Shown piece by piece: positions 1-12,449 of a stretch of DNA of 64,000 nt. The notes under the pieces were generated by a model. It was not told where the DNA came from. It searched no databases and worked only from the letters and a program-made list of their open reading frames with translations. Position 1 is the stretch's first letter; the number at the start of each line of letters is the position of its first letter. Origin of the DNA: Mariannaea sp. PMI_226 (taxonomy: Eukaryota; Ascomycota; Sordariomycetes; Hypocreales; Nectriaceae); NCBI GenBank assembly GCA_024336345.1, contig JANFOG010000008.1, positions 2,413,576 to 2,477,575 on the forward strand, written 5' to 3'. The translations under genes and the position numbers were made by a program.

Positions 1-252
1 TTGCGCAGCAGTGGTAATGGGAAAAACGTCTTATGAACGCAATATTTTTTTCAATCGCTAGCTCGTCATCCAATCGATCAGGGGACAACCTGGATAATGT
101 GACTATATTGGCGCCTAATCCTTCAGGCATGATGTCTCAAATGAAATATGAGTCTAGTTCATCACTCTGTTCCTGCAGCTGAGTTCCTACACTTGCGGTC
201 TGGACATCCCAGAAAAATATATCACAAGTTTGTAAATTTCTTTGATATCATT

Positions 253-1490
253 ATGAAGTCAAGCATCTACGAATTTTCCCCAAATGGCGATATGGATCTG
301 CTTCTCCAACGACCAAATGAACAGACCCTTCTCGGGCTTGATGCAGCAAAACAACTTGAGACCCTAGAAATCGGTCAGAACCTTGCAGCTGATTATGAAT
401 CCAATCCTATGTCTAATTGGGAGACTTTCGTTGAGATGGAGACTGGGTCTCAAACAAATCCCGAGATGGTAGTGGTCGATGAGTCTGAGACAAGCATCCA
501 GCCCAACTCACTGACTGTACAACAAAATCCGACGAATGAATCTCAGCTTCAAGTCGATGAGCCTCCCATTCGCATGCGAGTATCTTCAGCGCACCTGATG
601 CTTGCCTCTCCTGTCTTTTTGAAAATGCTATCAGGGCCATGGAAAGAAGGGGCCTTGTCCACATTCCCTCGAGAGATATATACAAGTGAGTGGGATGCAA
701 AGGCGCTCTCACTGCTACTGGACATCATCCATGGCCACCATTGGGACGTGCCACGATCTCTAGATCTTGAGACCCTGGCGAAGCTCGCCGTGATTATTGA
801 TTACTACCAGTGTCACGAAATAATAGGCATTTTTGTTGATAAATGGCTCGTGGAGATGGAAAAGGACCTTCCGGTCCATCATGGCAAGGCATCTGTATTG
901 TGGCTATGTGTTTCCTGGGTCTTCTCACGACAAGATATATTCAATGCAATGGCAGAGCTAGCATTGAGGCATCAAGATGGCCCGATTGCACCTACGGGTC
1001 TACCAATCGCGTTTCTACTAGGTTCGTCATAGATTCCTGCTTGAGCATATGCCTCTTTCATGGTTCGTCAACTGACAATACGGGAGCCCAAATTGAGCAA
1101 AGAAGACAAGAGTTGATAACCATCTTTGTGTCTGAATTGGATGGTCTACGTGTATCTCTGTCTAATGACGGAATTGGATGCACATTTGAGTGTTCCTGCA
1201 TGCTACTTGGCGCGCTGATGAAGGAGATGCAAAACGTAGCCCATCTCAGGCCACCATTTTATGGCAACAGCATCACAAGCGTCATGAAGTCAATTGGCAG
1301 AATTCCGTCGCCTCGGTGGTATAAGTTCCATGCCAACTTGCATAACCCTAGTACAAGAGAGCACTCGTGTGGACTTGCAGAACCCATCAACCATATCAAG
1401 AGAAATGTTGAAGCTGAGTTGGGAAAATTTAGATTGGAGGATTTTGGGAGCTCGAAGTGTTTTAGCCGAGCTGATTTTTCAGCACTTTGA
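253..1490 (+). CDS. BTB/POZ domain protein, two exons
   Basis: Predicted exons 253-1021 and 1087-1490, giving about 390 residues. The intron (1022-1086, 65 nt) has donor GTTCGT, branch site ACTGAC and acceptor GAG; it removes the stop at 1030 and restores a frame running through QIEQRRQELI to the stop at 1488. Residues about 105-190 show a BTB/POZ fold (AHLMLASPVFLKML, then a Leu-rich stretch ending in YYQC), the protein-interaction domain common in fungal proteins of unknown role. The C-terminal part (HSCGLAEPINHIKRNVEAEL) matches the pattern I know from fungal BTB proteins of this type. I prefer the Met at 253 (MKSSIYEFSPNGD); an in-frame ATG at 148 would add 35 residues. The GAG acceptor is unusual but keeps the frame. 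Function beyond protein binding is unknown. Confidence 0.75.
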
Positions 1491-4400
1491 GAGCGTTGCA
1501 GATGGTATATCTATCTTTATTGATACAGTCACTTAGCCAGTCCAATGTATCTGCAGTAGATACCACGCTGAACTCAGAAAAGGCTGCACATTTGGTTGAC
1601 CATGAAGCATTGCAAACCCTCCACTGAGACTAGTTATTTTATATGAGTCACATATAATTCAGCACATCTTATAATCATTCTACTATGCATATAGATTAAT
1701 TTCAAATACGAATTACTGACGTAGTAATAGATATTCGTGATAATTGTTAGCAGTACGAAAGATCAACCCTTTACAAACATAGTCTCATATTTCTATCACT
1801 TACCATTATAGCTTAATATACTCCATACGTCATGTCTCTCTTGTTATTCATCAATAGATTTGGAGTAAAAGAAAATGCTCGTAGCCTCTGGGAAATCTTA
1901 GCCTAGATCCTTTGTATATTTAGTGCGAACCATTCCTCAAAAATAGAGAGAAATGATATTTTTTGGAAGGAAGTTATAAATCAAGACAGAAATGTCCATC
2001 ATTTTGCGAATAGTGGCTACCGTATACCATTTATTGCCCTTCTAACCCGCAGATCGCGAGGAGACCATGGGCACGATGGGCACGGCATGTCTCGTGACAT
2101 GCTACAAGGCGTCTCAGCCAAGCGCAGAACACTTGCAAGGTTTCTGCAATTAGGATAAATATGTCTGTTCTTGTCCAGATAGCTAAATGCTAAAGTTATC
2201 CGACCCATCTTAGTAATTGCTAAGAAATATTGGTCCTAGGTCATACGATGAGGCTGAAGCCTGGAGTTGTCTAGTCTAAACGTTTATTGTATTGAGTGAC
2301 AGAAAACCTTCACATAACATGGAAAAACCGCGTACTAATGAATCTTTCGCGTTGGCCAAATTCTTATTTGACATATCACGTTCTAGCTTCACTCAAACTA
2401 GTCTTATGCAACTACAACTCCTACTAAATAAAGAAACTCCTTAGCCACAAATCGCTTAAGATCATCTTGTATTCATTTTTAGAAAGAAGTGATCAAATTT
2501 TATGGATGACACAGACCCACGAAGCATAGCATATATGAGCAATTCTAGGTCCAATGTAAGGTGTATGTGTCTCGCCCTGGTGCGGCTTACCAGACAGAAC
2601 GCAGCCAACCCTCTTTCTCTCAAAGCGGGACGCGTCTAATATCTAGCTTATCTATTCTTCCCTGTGTATGCTAAGTTAATTGTTAGATCTCTTCAAAGCT
2701 TACTTTCTGTCCTTCTGTTCCGCCTGAGGCACATCGGCCATCTTAAGTTGCCAACCCCATAGGTCATTGATCAATCAATCCATAAACTAGGTTGCAATAA
2801 GCCGCGTTCTGGAAACGACCAGATGGTTATCGGAGGGATACCAGCCAGGACGATGAGGCTCATATTGAGACATCCTCTGAGCTTGCGGATACTGAGCAGG
2901 GTACTTCACGGCGACGGAAGTCTTCATTGAGGATGGCGTACGTGTCGAATCTAAGGCATGCACACAAGGCCGACGTACAAAGCCTAAATATGATAGATGC
3001 TCATTCAAGTGTCTGAAAATTTTATCATAGCTGTATAGTGGAGCTGAGATAGCTCCCGAATAGGTCGGTTGACCACTGCGATCCAATAGGTTTTATCAAG
3101 CTTGTTGGCATTTATCCAGGAAGATGCAAGAACAGTCTCCTAGGGTCCCATCTCAGACCCAAGCTCGAATACGGGTAGCCATCTTAAAGAGATGAACGTA
3201 AACGCTGCTTGATCTGGTGGGCTTAATCTCAAGAATCGTCAATTCTCAAGAACGACGGAACCTGCCGGGTTGTGAGCGTGATGCCGTTCTCCTGCTCCAC
3301 TATACCATTTAGTAAGTTACCTACATTGGGTACTTACCAAAATCGAGCAAGCTGACATCTCCAGGTCCATATTCCCCAGACCTTCCCCGAATGTCCCCCA
3401 GATGCTCCCCGATTATTCCCCGCAGGAAGCGTGCGTCAAATTATCCTAGCCTAGCAAACTTCCAATCGAACTTTTGCCATCATCGGATCAGCCGTTCTCA
3501 CATAAAAAATGAGTCGCCGTGTTAATTGAAGCGTGAATGGATGCCTTTCGGGTAGGTCGAATTCCATGAGTGAGTCATTGCACTCAAAACTAACGAAATC
3601 CAGATTTTCGCCCCAAGCACAATGCTACCGAAACTCGCCTTGATTACTAGTGCAACAAGCATTGCTGATTCTACCATTCTCTCTCAACAAGCTGAGTAAC
3701 CGAGCCAGATGTATAGTCTCGCATCAATATAATCTCTGCTTGTCTTCTTAAGATTACTTCCAGACACTACAGGATAAGTTGTGTTTCAAGTATTAATGTT
3801 ACGGTTTACCAAAAACCGATTTGCATCAAAAGAAAATGACAACACGATAAAGAGGACCTTTACCCTGCTGTAGCTCTGTTTATTCCTGAAGCTATTTTCC
3901 TGCACTTGCCCCTTGATTTCCCCTCATCCTGACCCATTGTATCCAACGGAGCTTGAGTAAGTCCCAGAGTAGCCCCGGTTGTTTACAAAGAGTCGAACGG
4001 ATAACCCGTCAGAGCAGGGGGTAGTACCGGAAATCCCGCAACAAAAATTCCACACATGATTTTTTATTTCCTCTAGCAAATGGGTTAATAATCTTATGAG
4101 GGACGACAAGGGATATCTTGTCCCATAACCGGTTAGGTAAGTGCGATGAACAAGATCTTTTAAGTATGCCATTCAACTGCTGCCGATTCAGCAACATCTG
4201 TGCATATATGAGTTACAACAGCAAACTAGGGAAGCTTTTAGGCAAAAGCACATTGCCTTGGATTTCCCCGATTTAAAGTATACATCTGTTTATGACTGAA
4301 ACGGTAGTGGAAATACGACAATGTTTCGTGAGAAAGCAAGTGAGGGCTTCCTTGAATGGTAGGTTAGGCTCAAGAAAGTCTATCTGTTGATTCCGTACTC

Positions 4401-5719
4401 CTTGAGGTGGTGCTTTTGATGAAACTTCTTGTTTAAGTGCATAATTTCGGCCGTACAGATAACGGTATCCATGAAAGCTCCCAGCGAGATTGGAAGTTAG
4501 AGAGTAGCTCTTATGTTTCTAGGAAACAACTGGACTTAGTATCGGCAGCAGTTATCCACACGTGAACATGGGTTATTGACGAACAACATTCAGACACAGC
4601 GTGTTAACACTCGGGTCATCCGAATATCCTAAAAAAGCCCTATGTATCTTATCTAATAATTAATAATTGATATCTAAACATGTTTTGCCGCGTGGGAGAC
4701 TGAATATAGCCTGGGCATGTTCATGGCCAAGGTCTCGCACGCACATGGCGACAACGGTAAATGTCCCGATTGGATCTTGTCAGCTATTGTTTTCAAAACC
4801 TAAACAATACCAAACCAGAAGCATTTGTTGACAAGATGATGCTCAAATAAGAGATCTATACGCAATAGCAGGCTCCTCATTTCTTAGGTTCACTCTCTGG
4901 CGTGGATTTTCGAGTACCACCTTAGGATGTCTACCGATGGAGAGTCAGGATAAAATATCAGTAGTTGGATCATCACGACCGAAAACAGATCCTTGTAATA
5001 GTTTTGGAGGCACAGGCTACAGTGCTTGCATCAGGGACCAACGACATCCCAACCCGTCTCGCGACGCCGGCTAGGGAGCAGCGGGGTAAGTATTGCGCAA
5101 GGAGCGAAACGAATAACTATCTAGTGAATCGCTAATTACCAGGAAGACATAACAGGAATTACATGCAAGTGGGGTTCTCCCGAAAGCTCAGGCTCTTTTT
5201 CTCAATAGGAAGCCGTGATTGTCGGAAAACCCGAGAATCAATGAGGTTTGGCAGGGATACATTTGAGGGAATGCGGCACCTCGACCCACTGTGTCGGAGC
5301 ATCTTGCGTCCTAGGCATGAGAGAGACACGAATGCGTATGTTTTTCAGCTGATCAATGATGTGTTAGGTGGTCACCGGGCTTCAGCGTTTGGTTCGGCTA
5401 CGATACCTAGTTATTAGAAGTCCCATCGTTGTTGTCCCTTGGCAGGACTCTTGAGTGGATATTCAGAGTTCCGTTGCCACCATGATAAACGGGTGCACAG
5501 ATTATTCCAGACGGAGTAGGTAACCTGCCACTAGTGCTTACCCCAGCTTCCACGCCGTTTCTGGGGAACCCAGATTCACACGGCGCCTATGCTGTGGGCC
5601 GTTTAATCCTAGCCGTTGGAATTGTATTTATATGTTGGGGTTTTACCATGAGGGCGACCAATGTTCTACCAATTCCATTCTCGTTACCTCTCATCTACTT
5701 CAACAGAAATTTTATCACC
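1491..5719. other. Gene-poor interval
   Basis: No gene could be supported in about 4.2 kb. Short open frames at 2017-2208 (-), 2787-3086 (-), 3924-4172 (-) and 5163-5417 (+) have no recognisable domain, no start context and no intron-extended continuation. The last few hundred bases before 5720 should hold the promoter of the hydrolase gene. A G/C-richer patch near 3360-3430 has repeated CCCC-runs (CCCCAGA, CCCCGA) but no element ends that I can define. Confidence 0.5.
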
Positions 5720-7036
5720 ATGAAAGGCTTTTTAGCACCTCTTATCCCCCTCATAGCACTATCATCCACCGTGGATGGGAGAGGAATAAGTCCCAGTGTC
5801 CTCCACTATGGACGACCTGAGTCCGTGGGCATGAAGTCTGAACCTCTTCGAGAGTTGATCAGCAACTTCACTGGCTATACCAAGCCAGCCAATTACGGCA
5901 CATTTACGCACAATAAGATTCTCCCTGTTGAGCCAGGCGGCACGGTGATTGTCGGACACAAAAACACTGTCGTCAGTGAATTCGCCTTTGGCAAAAGAAA
6001 TCTTTACGCAGATGCGAATGGTACGTTGTTACCAAGTCATCAACAAGAAGATGCCACGCTCGACACGGTGTATGATCTTGCCAGCTTGACCAAGCTCTTT
6101 ACTACCGTTGCTGTACTGCGGCAAATAGATGCCGGAAAGGTCAAACTGGATAGTACTGTTGACACATATGTTCCTGGATTCTCTGTTCAGGGTAAGGCCA
6201 ACATCACCATTCTGATGCTGCTCACTCACACGAGTGGATTCGATGCCGATCCTACACCATCTCTGTTCTCCGACTCATACCAAACGCACGAAGAAAGAAT
6301 CAATGCTATCATCACCCAGGGCCTTAAAAATGCGCCGGGGAGCACATATCTTTACTCGGATCTGAACTTTATGTCATTGATGATTGTTCTAGAGACTGTC
6401 ACTGGCCGCAAGCTAGATGACCTGGTGTCGGATATCACTTCGCCGCTGGGAATGAGGTCCACTTTTTTCAATCGTAACAATATTGAAGGTCGAAGAAATC
6501 CTTTTTACTCGCGAACTGCGACACAAGAGTTTCAGATTGAGGTGCTGGGCCCCGCGGAACCTTCTCGACCGCAGCCCATTCGTGGTACTGTCCACGACGA
6601 AAATGCGTGGGCTTTGGAAGGAGTTTCGGGTCACGCGGGTCTTTTCTCAACTGCCGGTGATACAGCCAGGTTCTGTCAGATGATTTTGAACAATGGCACT
6701 TACGGGGGCCATCGTATCCTCTCTCAAGCAGCCGTGGATCTCATTTTCACCAACCTCAATGCCCGCTTTAATACCATTGGTACCGCTCATGGAGCTGGCT
6801 TTGAATTAGACCAGTACTACACAGCTGGTCCTCTGAACACGCTCCTGGTTGCATCCCATACAGGTTATACTGGAACAAGTTTGGTTATTGACCGAGGTCG
6901 AAATTTATTCTACGTCCATTTCTCTAACCGTGTACATCCCTCACGAAACTGGAGCAGCAACAACATTGTTCGTGAGGCTCTTGGTTATTGGGTTGGTACC
7001 AGCCTGGGCCTTGACCTTGCCTACCCCGCAATTTAA
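5720..7036 (+). CDS. Secreted serine hydrolase, beta-lactamase/PBP-like
   Basis: Single-exon gene of 438 residues. The open frame runs back to 5534, but the Met at 5720 has a good fungal start context (ATCACCATG) and opens a signal peptide (MKGFLAPLIPLIALSSTVDG), so it is preferred. Class C beta-lactamase/penicillin-binding-protein fold: catalytic Ser122-Leu-Thr-Lys125 (SxxK), Tyr212-Ser-Asp (YxN-like), and His380-Thr-Gly in place of KTG. The run GVSGHAGLFSTAGDTARF (301-318) is typical of this esterase/amidase group. Likely an extracellular esterase, amidase or transesterase; the substrate cannot be told. Several N-x-S/T sites fit secretion. All motifs are present with no frame break, so it looks functional. 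Confidence 0.85.
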   Translation: MKGFLAPLIPLIALSSTVDGRGISPSVLHYGRPESVGMKSEPLRELISNFTGYTKPANYGTFTHNKILPVEPGGTVIVGHKNTVVSEFAFGKRNLYADANGTLLPSHQQEDATLDTVYDLASLTKLFTTVAVLRQIDAGKVKLDSTVDTYVPGFSVQGKANITILMLLTHTSGFDADPTPSLFSDSYQTHEERINAIITQGLKNAPGSTYLYSDLNFMSLMIVLETVTGRKLDDLVSDITSPLGMRSTFFNRNNIEGRRNPFYSRTATQEFQIEVLGPAEPSRPQPIRGTVHDENAWALEGVSGHAGLFSTAGDTARFCQMILNNGTYGGHRILSQAAVDLIFTNLNARFNTIGTAHGAGFELDQYYTAGPLNTLLVASHTGYTGTSLVIDRGRNLFYVHFSNRVHPSRNWSSNNIVREALGYWVGTSLGLDLAYPAI

Positions 7037-8469
7037 ATCTATCACCCAATGAAATTATCTAGGAGCTAGACGCCAAAATCACAGGCAATTACACAAACAC
7101 ACACACTGAGAGGGGAACTAATATGGTGTGGTAGCGCTATATAGTCTTACTGCAGGGTAGCCGAGTCTGACGGTAGCTGGTTAGTCGAGTCCTAGGAGAT
7201 GGTCAATGCATATATATCACTACCATGATAATTCTGGAGTCTAGAGCTTTTCTATCTCCTTGAATTCCTTAGTCGTAGGTAGAAGGGAATACATATAAAT
7301 CGAGAAATGAATTAGTTATGAACCCAGCCACATTCTTAGCTTCCAAAATAGTCCCTCTACATGTTTAGGCACTATCTCAGAACTGATTTAGTGATATTTT
7401 TTTTATTATCATGTCTAGTGTAAGGTATTCTCTTTAGGTAAGGCACACTGAAAACAACACAATAAAATAGCACAACCAGGCCAATAACGAAAGCTGTTTC
7501 AATCGGGGAATGAATGGCGTCCAAATTTGTGCGAAGCTAGAAAATTCGTCAAGCAAGAAAAATATATATGCCTTTCGGAACGAAAGGTCCAAGTACCGCG
7601 CAACGACAAGACACCTCCCGTCAAACATCCCCCAAGGGTCCACTTTTGCAGTTTTGGGTCATATCACGTGAATATCATATAATCTGTTTCAAATTGCCCT
7701 CTCTAAAATCTACTACCATTTTCATTTTTTAATGTCCCCTTTCCCCTATAGCTTTCCTCTCTTCCGAAAGGCTCCGGCAATGCAGCAGCATGCGCAGCTG
7801 CGGTCTGCATTCCCCCTGCATATCTATATATATATATATATATATATCAACAATGTGGGACTATTGTTATCACTGTCAGAACTATCCGATCAAATGATTT
7901 ACATGAAGACTGGACTTGATCGACCTAAGAATAGTGTGGATCAACACCTTTCGAAGCGAAATGAAGGAAGGTTCATACGCTGAGCCGCACCGTAGTTGCT
8001 AGTCCGAGCTGCTGATTCACCAGCGCTTATATCCATAGCCATAGCTTTCAAAACACTGGTACTAGTACCCTTGGTGATTCATTGGCCTTTCGGGCCTAGT
8101 CCCACATTAAGACCCCTTACCATTTGGACTTTTGGTTTCGCGAACCGTTCCTAAAGCCACATCTGCCACTTAGCCGTAACATCCCCTTGAAAGGGTGGTT
8201 AGTAAAAGGATGGCGCGATCCAATTTTTGTTTCCAACTGGGAATGAATACGATGTAGTCTAATCAGGGTACCAAATTAGCCTACCTAATTGGTCAGCAGT
8301 CTGCTCCTTGCTCCGTTTTCTAAAGTCCCATTTGCTCAATAAAAGGGAGCTCTCGATTTCGCGTTCTGGAATGCCTATCTTCCTCACCTGCTACTCCCGC
8401 ACGTAAACTGTCACGTTCCCTCAGTTATCCTCCCTTGAAGCTCCAAAATATTGTTGTCAAGCCAGAAAA
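7037..8469. other. Intergenic region
   Basis: About 1.4 kb between the hydrolase stop and the GPI-protein start. It holds the 3' flank of the first gene, a TA microsatellite near 7825, and the presumed promoter of the second gene (pyrimidine-rich stretches near 8380-8440, just before the start codon). I see no supported gene. Confidence 0.5.
7825..7847. repeat. (TA)n microsatellite
   Basis: Uninterrupted run of about 11 TA units in otherwise mixed sequence. Confidence 0.9.
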
Positions 8470-9169
8470 ATGAAAAGCGTCGCTGCCCTCCTCATCACTA
8501 CTGTTGCCGTTAGCGCCCAGCTCAACACCAAGGGTAACGTCTACACTTGCGCGGAACCCAACCAGAGCTACTGTGTAGGCGACTCACTCAAGACTAATAT
8601 CATCGTCCGCTGCGATGCCAATGGCAAAGGAACTGCGGGAAACTGCGCCGCCGTATGTTGGAGCTATATTTGAAGTCCCTCAAATATCGTCAGGAAAGCT
8701 AACCATCTTCAAGAATCTAGCAGGCCAGCCTCCTCTCGGTGGCTCCGCTCTCTGTTATCAGAGCTCCGCCAATGCTGGTGATGCCGCCTGCGCGAAGAAC
8801 TGTGTAGTTTACGGAAATGATGGTACTGGCAGCACCCTTCCCGCTTCCGTGTGCACGAGCAACCCATCTGTGGTCTCCGTCTCGATTCAATCCGCCGCTT
8901 CGACGCATGCCGCTACCTTAGCCCGCGCAACTTCTACTACTGCTGCTATTGTGCCCAGCACCAGTCAGGAGACCACCACGAGCAGCACCACTGCATCCGC
9001 TAGCTCAACAAGTGGTTCCGAAAACCCCTCCTCTGCCAACTCTACCCCTAAATCACCTTCTACCTCCGCTACCTCTGGAGCTGTTCCCATTCCTACCTCT
9101 GGTGCTGCGGCTCACAAGGTCGGAGGTGGCCTTGCTGCCATCGGCCTCATTGCCGCCTATCTCCTGTAA
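8470..9169 (+). CDS. GPI-anchored Ser/Thr-rich surface protein, two exons
   Basis: Exon 1 8470-8652 (61 codons) and exon 2 most likely 8714-9169, giving 212 residues. Donor GTATGT at 8653 and branch GCTAAC near 8698 are clear. Two acceptors keep the frame: AAG at 8713, which I prefer because it leaves NLAGQPP after GNCAA, and CCAG at 8728 (207 residues). The signal peptide is about residues 1-16 (cleavage after VSA). A Cys-bearing domain follows (VYTCAEP, QSYC, VRC, GNC, ALCYQSS, ACAKNC, SVCTSNPS). Next comes a long Ser/Thr/Ala stretch, likely O-mannosylated, and a hydrophobic tail (VGGGLAAIGLIAAYLL) typical of a GPI-attachment signal. Expected at the plasma membrane or cell wall. This architecture is common in fungi; the function is unknown. 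Confidence 0.8.
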
Positions 9170-12100
9170 TAGTCGGATGAGACTTGCCACTATGTCAGGC
9201 CTCACCTTTAGCTCGCCTTTACCTCAACTTACTTCAACGCTTCCCTACGCTAGCCAAACTTCGAAAACCCGGCCGGCCTGTTCCCCCTTCTGTGCCCGAA
9301 GCCATCCCCAAAAAACAACATGGGTCTCATCAATGGAAGCGACCGCCCTTTTGTCATCGGCTGCATGTTTCCGGAGCTCAATACGCGGACGGGTACGCAT
9401 CCCAGTTGCTGTATTTGGTGTCGCCCATTCCGATGGATTTCGCATCATCTTGACACAAACACAGCTTATCAGGTAGTATCTCTGAAGAAGCATTAGATTA
9501 TAATGTTACTTTTCTTCTCTGTAGAGTTGAAATCCATGGTCTTCTCTAAGGACCAGAAATGCAATAATGCAATATTTGAACTATTATACAGCTTTCTTCC
9601 TGCTCTGTAACTGCGTACAAGGCTGGTTGTTGTATGTTTTTCTGTGCCATTTCCCAAAGTTTGCTTATGCCTCTATCCCCTCTGCCGGTGGTTAATTGCT
9701 CGCTTTCTGTCTCCTGGTTATCAGGACTTTGACACCATCAGTCGCTGTTTTGTCCTAGTCCAGGTAAACAGTTAGTATGGTAGTGGAGTAGTCAAGAACG
9801 GGTTAATCATCACCGCTGGCACCAAATTAGCGGACCGGCGTACTTATAATGCGCAGAAATACGCTCAAACAGATGCTCAATCACCTTAAGCAAGTGAGCT
9901 TCTTAAATTAAGATGCGAAATAAAGGCTTCCGTGCTCTACGGAATTTCGGGCTAGAATCGATTTGTGATGTGTTAGAGCACCACAAATCTAACGTTTAAA
10001 TGAATCGAGAGTTTTGTGTAGCTCGCTTTCTGCCAAGTCGACTAGGGCGCATCATGCACAAATATCTAGTCTATAAGTGATATTCTGCAGCCATTCCTCA
10101 GGGGAGAATGATTAGTTGAATCTCGGCTGTATGGACATAAATGGCTATTATTCTGCACTGGTAAGAATACCTAGCCATCTTCTCGCCTTATATATATATA
10201 CATATGTATTTCTTACACAGGCAACATTATAAAGTTTGGCAACAAATGGCCAGCCATCAATTATATCAGCAAATTCCTATCGGAATAACTGGACAACACG
10301 TCCAGGTGGGTCATTTGCTGTCTCATAGATACGACAACGAGAGTGTTGACACAGACCTTGACTCTGACCCTTCGCGTGGTAGAGTGGTCATCGCCCAAAA
10401 TAGCATGGAATTGCGTCCCTAAGGCTATCGGAAAGGATTACATATCCTTACATATCCGACACGCTTGCTACCTCGCTCTTAACCTAGGGTTATCACTCGT
10501 GTTCTAAAATCTATGGAGTCCGCTACTGGACTTATCACAGGTTGTTCCGATGGTACTTTTACCGTTTCTGCCATTTCATATAACTAATTACTAGATTAAA
10601 AAAGTGATGGGATTAGAATCACGGGGCGTTTTCACCTTTAATTTATGATACACGTAAATACACCATGTCGATCCATGCGCCATATTGGAGATCTCTACCA
10701 GGACTCGATATAAGCATTCTCAATACAAGATGCTAGTACATTCCCTGCCCCCCCCCCCCCCCCCCCCCCCCCCAGAAAAGACGAATCTACTCTCAGCCTA
10801 ACCCTCACCCCCCATTTCTCCGGGCATCTGGGTCTCGACTATGCTCAGTCGCAAGTTCTTGATGAAGTCGACGCCAGTAAAATAGGCTAAAACTATTACT
10901 GGCATATTCGCTACCTCTCACCCGTTTGCTTTGGGAGCCAATTCGTGCTTTTCCTCAAGCGTACTGAGTGCCTAACTCGGGCTCACTCACTGGAAAATCC
11001 GCGATGACTGACAGTTCCAAAATCAGGCGCCTCCCCATGACTGCGTATCACACCCAACTCAGTAAGACGAAGGGTTCGTCCATTTATGCACTCGATAGGG
11101 TGGTAACATGTTGTGGCGATCGCCAGAGTGCAACTCCCAGCTACAGGAAGCTGTACTCGGCAGTCTGCGATACCCTGTGATTATAATTGCAGAATCCACA
11201 ACCCTATATGCTAAGACAACTGGAATAATCACCATAAGTGAGAAGCCGCAAGTAGAACATAACGCCACACTCCTCGTCTGTTGAGTTTCGACTAGAACAA
11301 CAAATATACTTTGCAGTAATGGATCAGAACAGACATGAGTATCAAAGGGACGCTCCAGCAAGAAGGCAGCTGCAAAAAATAGTGTGAGAGTTTAATCTTC
11401 TTTTGGATTTGATGAGATGCGTTCACCTTTCCTCTTGAACCCAAAGTCGCTCCATTTTTTTCGCGGGGAGCATGCCCATAAAGAGGGTGGTGTATTGAAA
11501 GGAGAGGAACGAAAAAAAGTTGTGGGATATTCGCCAAGAGAATATTGACAATCGTACTTGATATTCTTTCCGTCATTTTCTATCTTTGTCAGTGTAGACT
11601 ACGTCGCTGTTGTAAACCTCAGATCCCAGACAGCTTTGAAATCGAGCGGTAATAAAGCAATAATACCCCATGCGAGGAGAAGAGCCATATTGACAGGGCT
11701 GTCGAGGATCTAGCGGAGGTCAATCAAACCCTATAAGATATTTCAATTGAACCAAAACGTTTCAAACGGCACGAGGTTCCTATGGCAACGATGAAAAGAC
11801 AACAGAGTCATAACTAAGAAAAGGAAACTCAATATTCTACTTTGTTAAATGGTGGGGATAGGTATAACATACAAGAGATACAAGGGTATAGCGATAATAA
11901 GAGTGCCCAAAGCAACCACCCTCTTCCTTGGAATATTGAATAGAATTCGGACGCTGGAGATCCCACTTTCTATCAATTTCTCTCTGAAACAAGCTTTATC
12001 GACGTCGGCGCGAGTTGGGGCTGAGAGGCACTGTATGCCAGAACTGTTTGCGGCTAAGAGTACGAGCTAAATATATTGACAATAAGATGAAATACTATGT

Positions 12101-12449
12101 TGTACTTGCACATTTACTGAACAAAGTCCCCCAAAAGAATCCTTCAAACGTTTTTTCAACTGCGGTCCCTGTGCCGAGTCGTTGGCTAGCACCAAGGTTG
12201 ATGGCGAAGACAAGGAGAGAGCAACTCGCCCCAAGTATCAGAGCTTACTATCATTCCGCGGACGACTTGAGGCGGCTAGATCTGAACTAGAGAGATTACG
12301 GAATTGAGGTGGTAAATACATATTCTAGCTATGGGAATCTATTCGTACTGTTTGCATATCACAAAACGAAGCAGTCTAAATGTACAGAAGCAGCAGCAAT
12401 ATGCAATCAAGACGTTTTGACCAGCACCCAACAACGAACGTACTGCTCA
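9170..12449. other. Gene-poor interval
   Basis: About 3.3 kb without a supported gene. Short open frames (9184-9453 +, 10204-10422 +, 11059-11361 -, 11292-11576 -, 12015-12290 +) lack recognisable domains. It contains the 26-C homopolymer at 10748 and the downstream flank of the minus-strand epoxide hydrolase. Confidence 0.5.
10748..10773. repeat. Poly(C) homopolymer, 26 nt
   Basis: Uninterrupted run of 26 C (26 G on the other strand). Its exact length is prone to sequencing error. Confidence 0.9.

Noticed and set aside
1294..1536. 80-codon frame overlapping the end of the BTB gene
   Set aside because: The spliced frame ending at 1490 gives the expected BTB-protein C-terminus; this one does not.
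2787..3086. 99-codon minus-strand open frame
   Set aside because: No domain, no clear start context, and no extending exons; isolated in a gene-poor region.
3924..4197. Two overlapping minus-strand frames
   Set aside because: Each lacks recognisable sequence and they compete for the same DNA; probably chance.
11059..11576. Two minus-strand frames that might be joined by an intron
   Set aside because: No plausible donor/acceptor pair keeps a protein-like reading, and the translation resembles no family.
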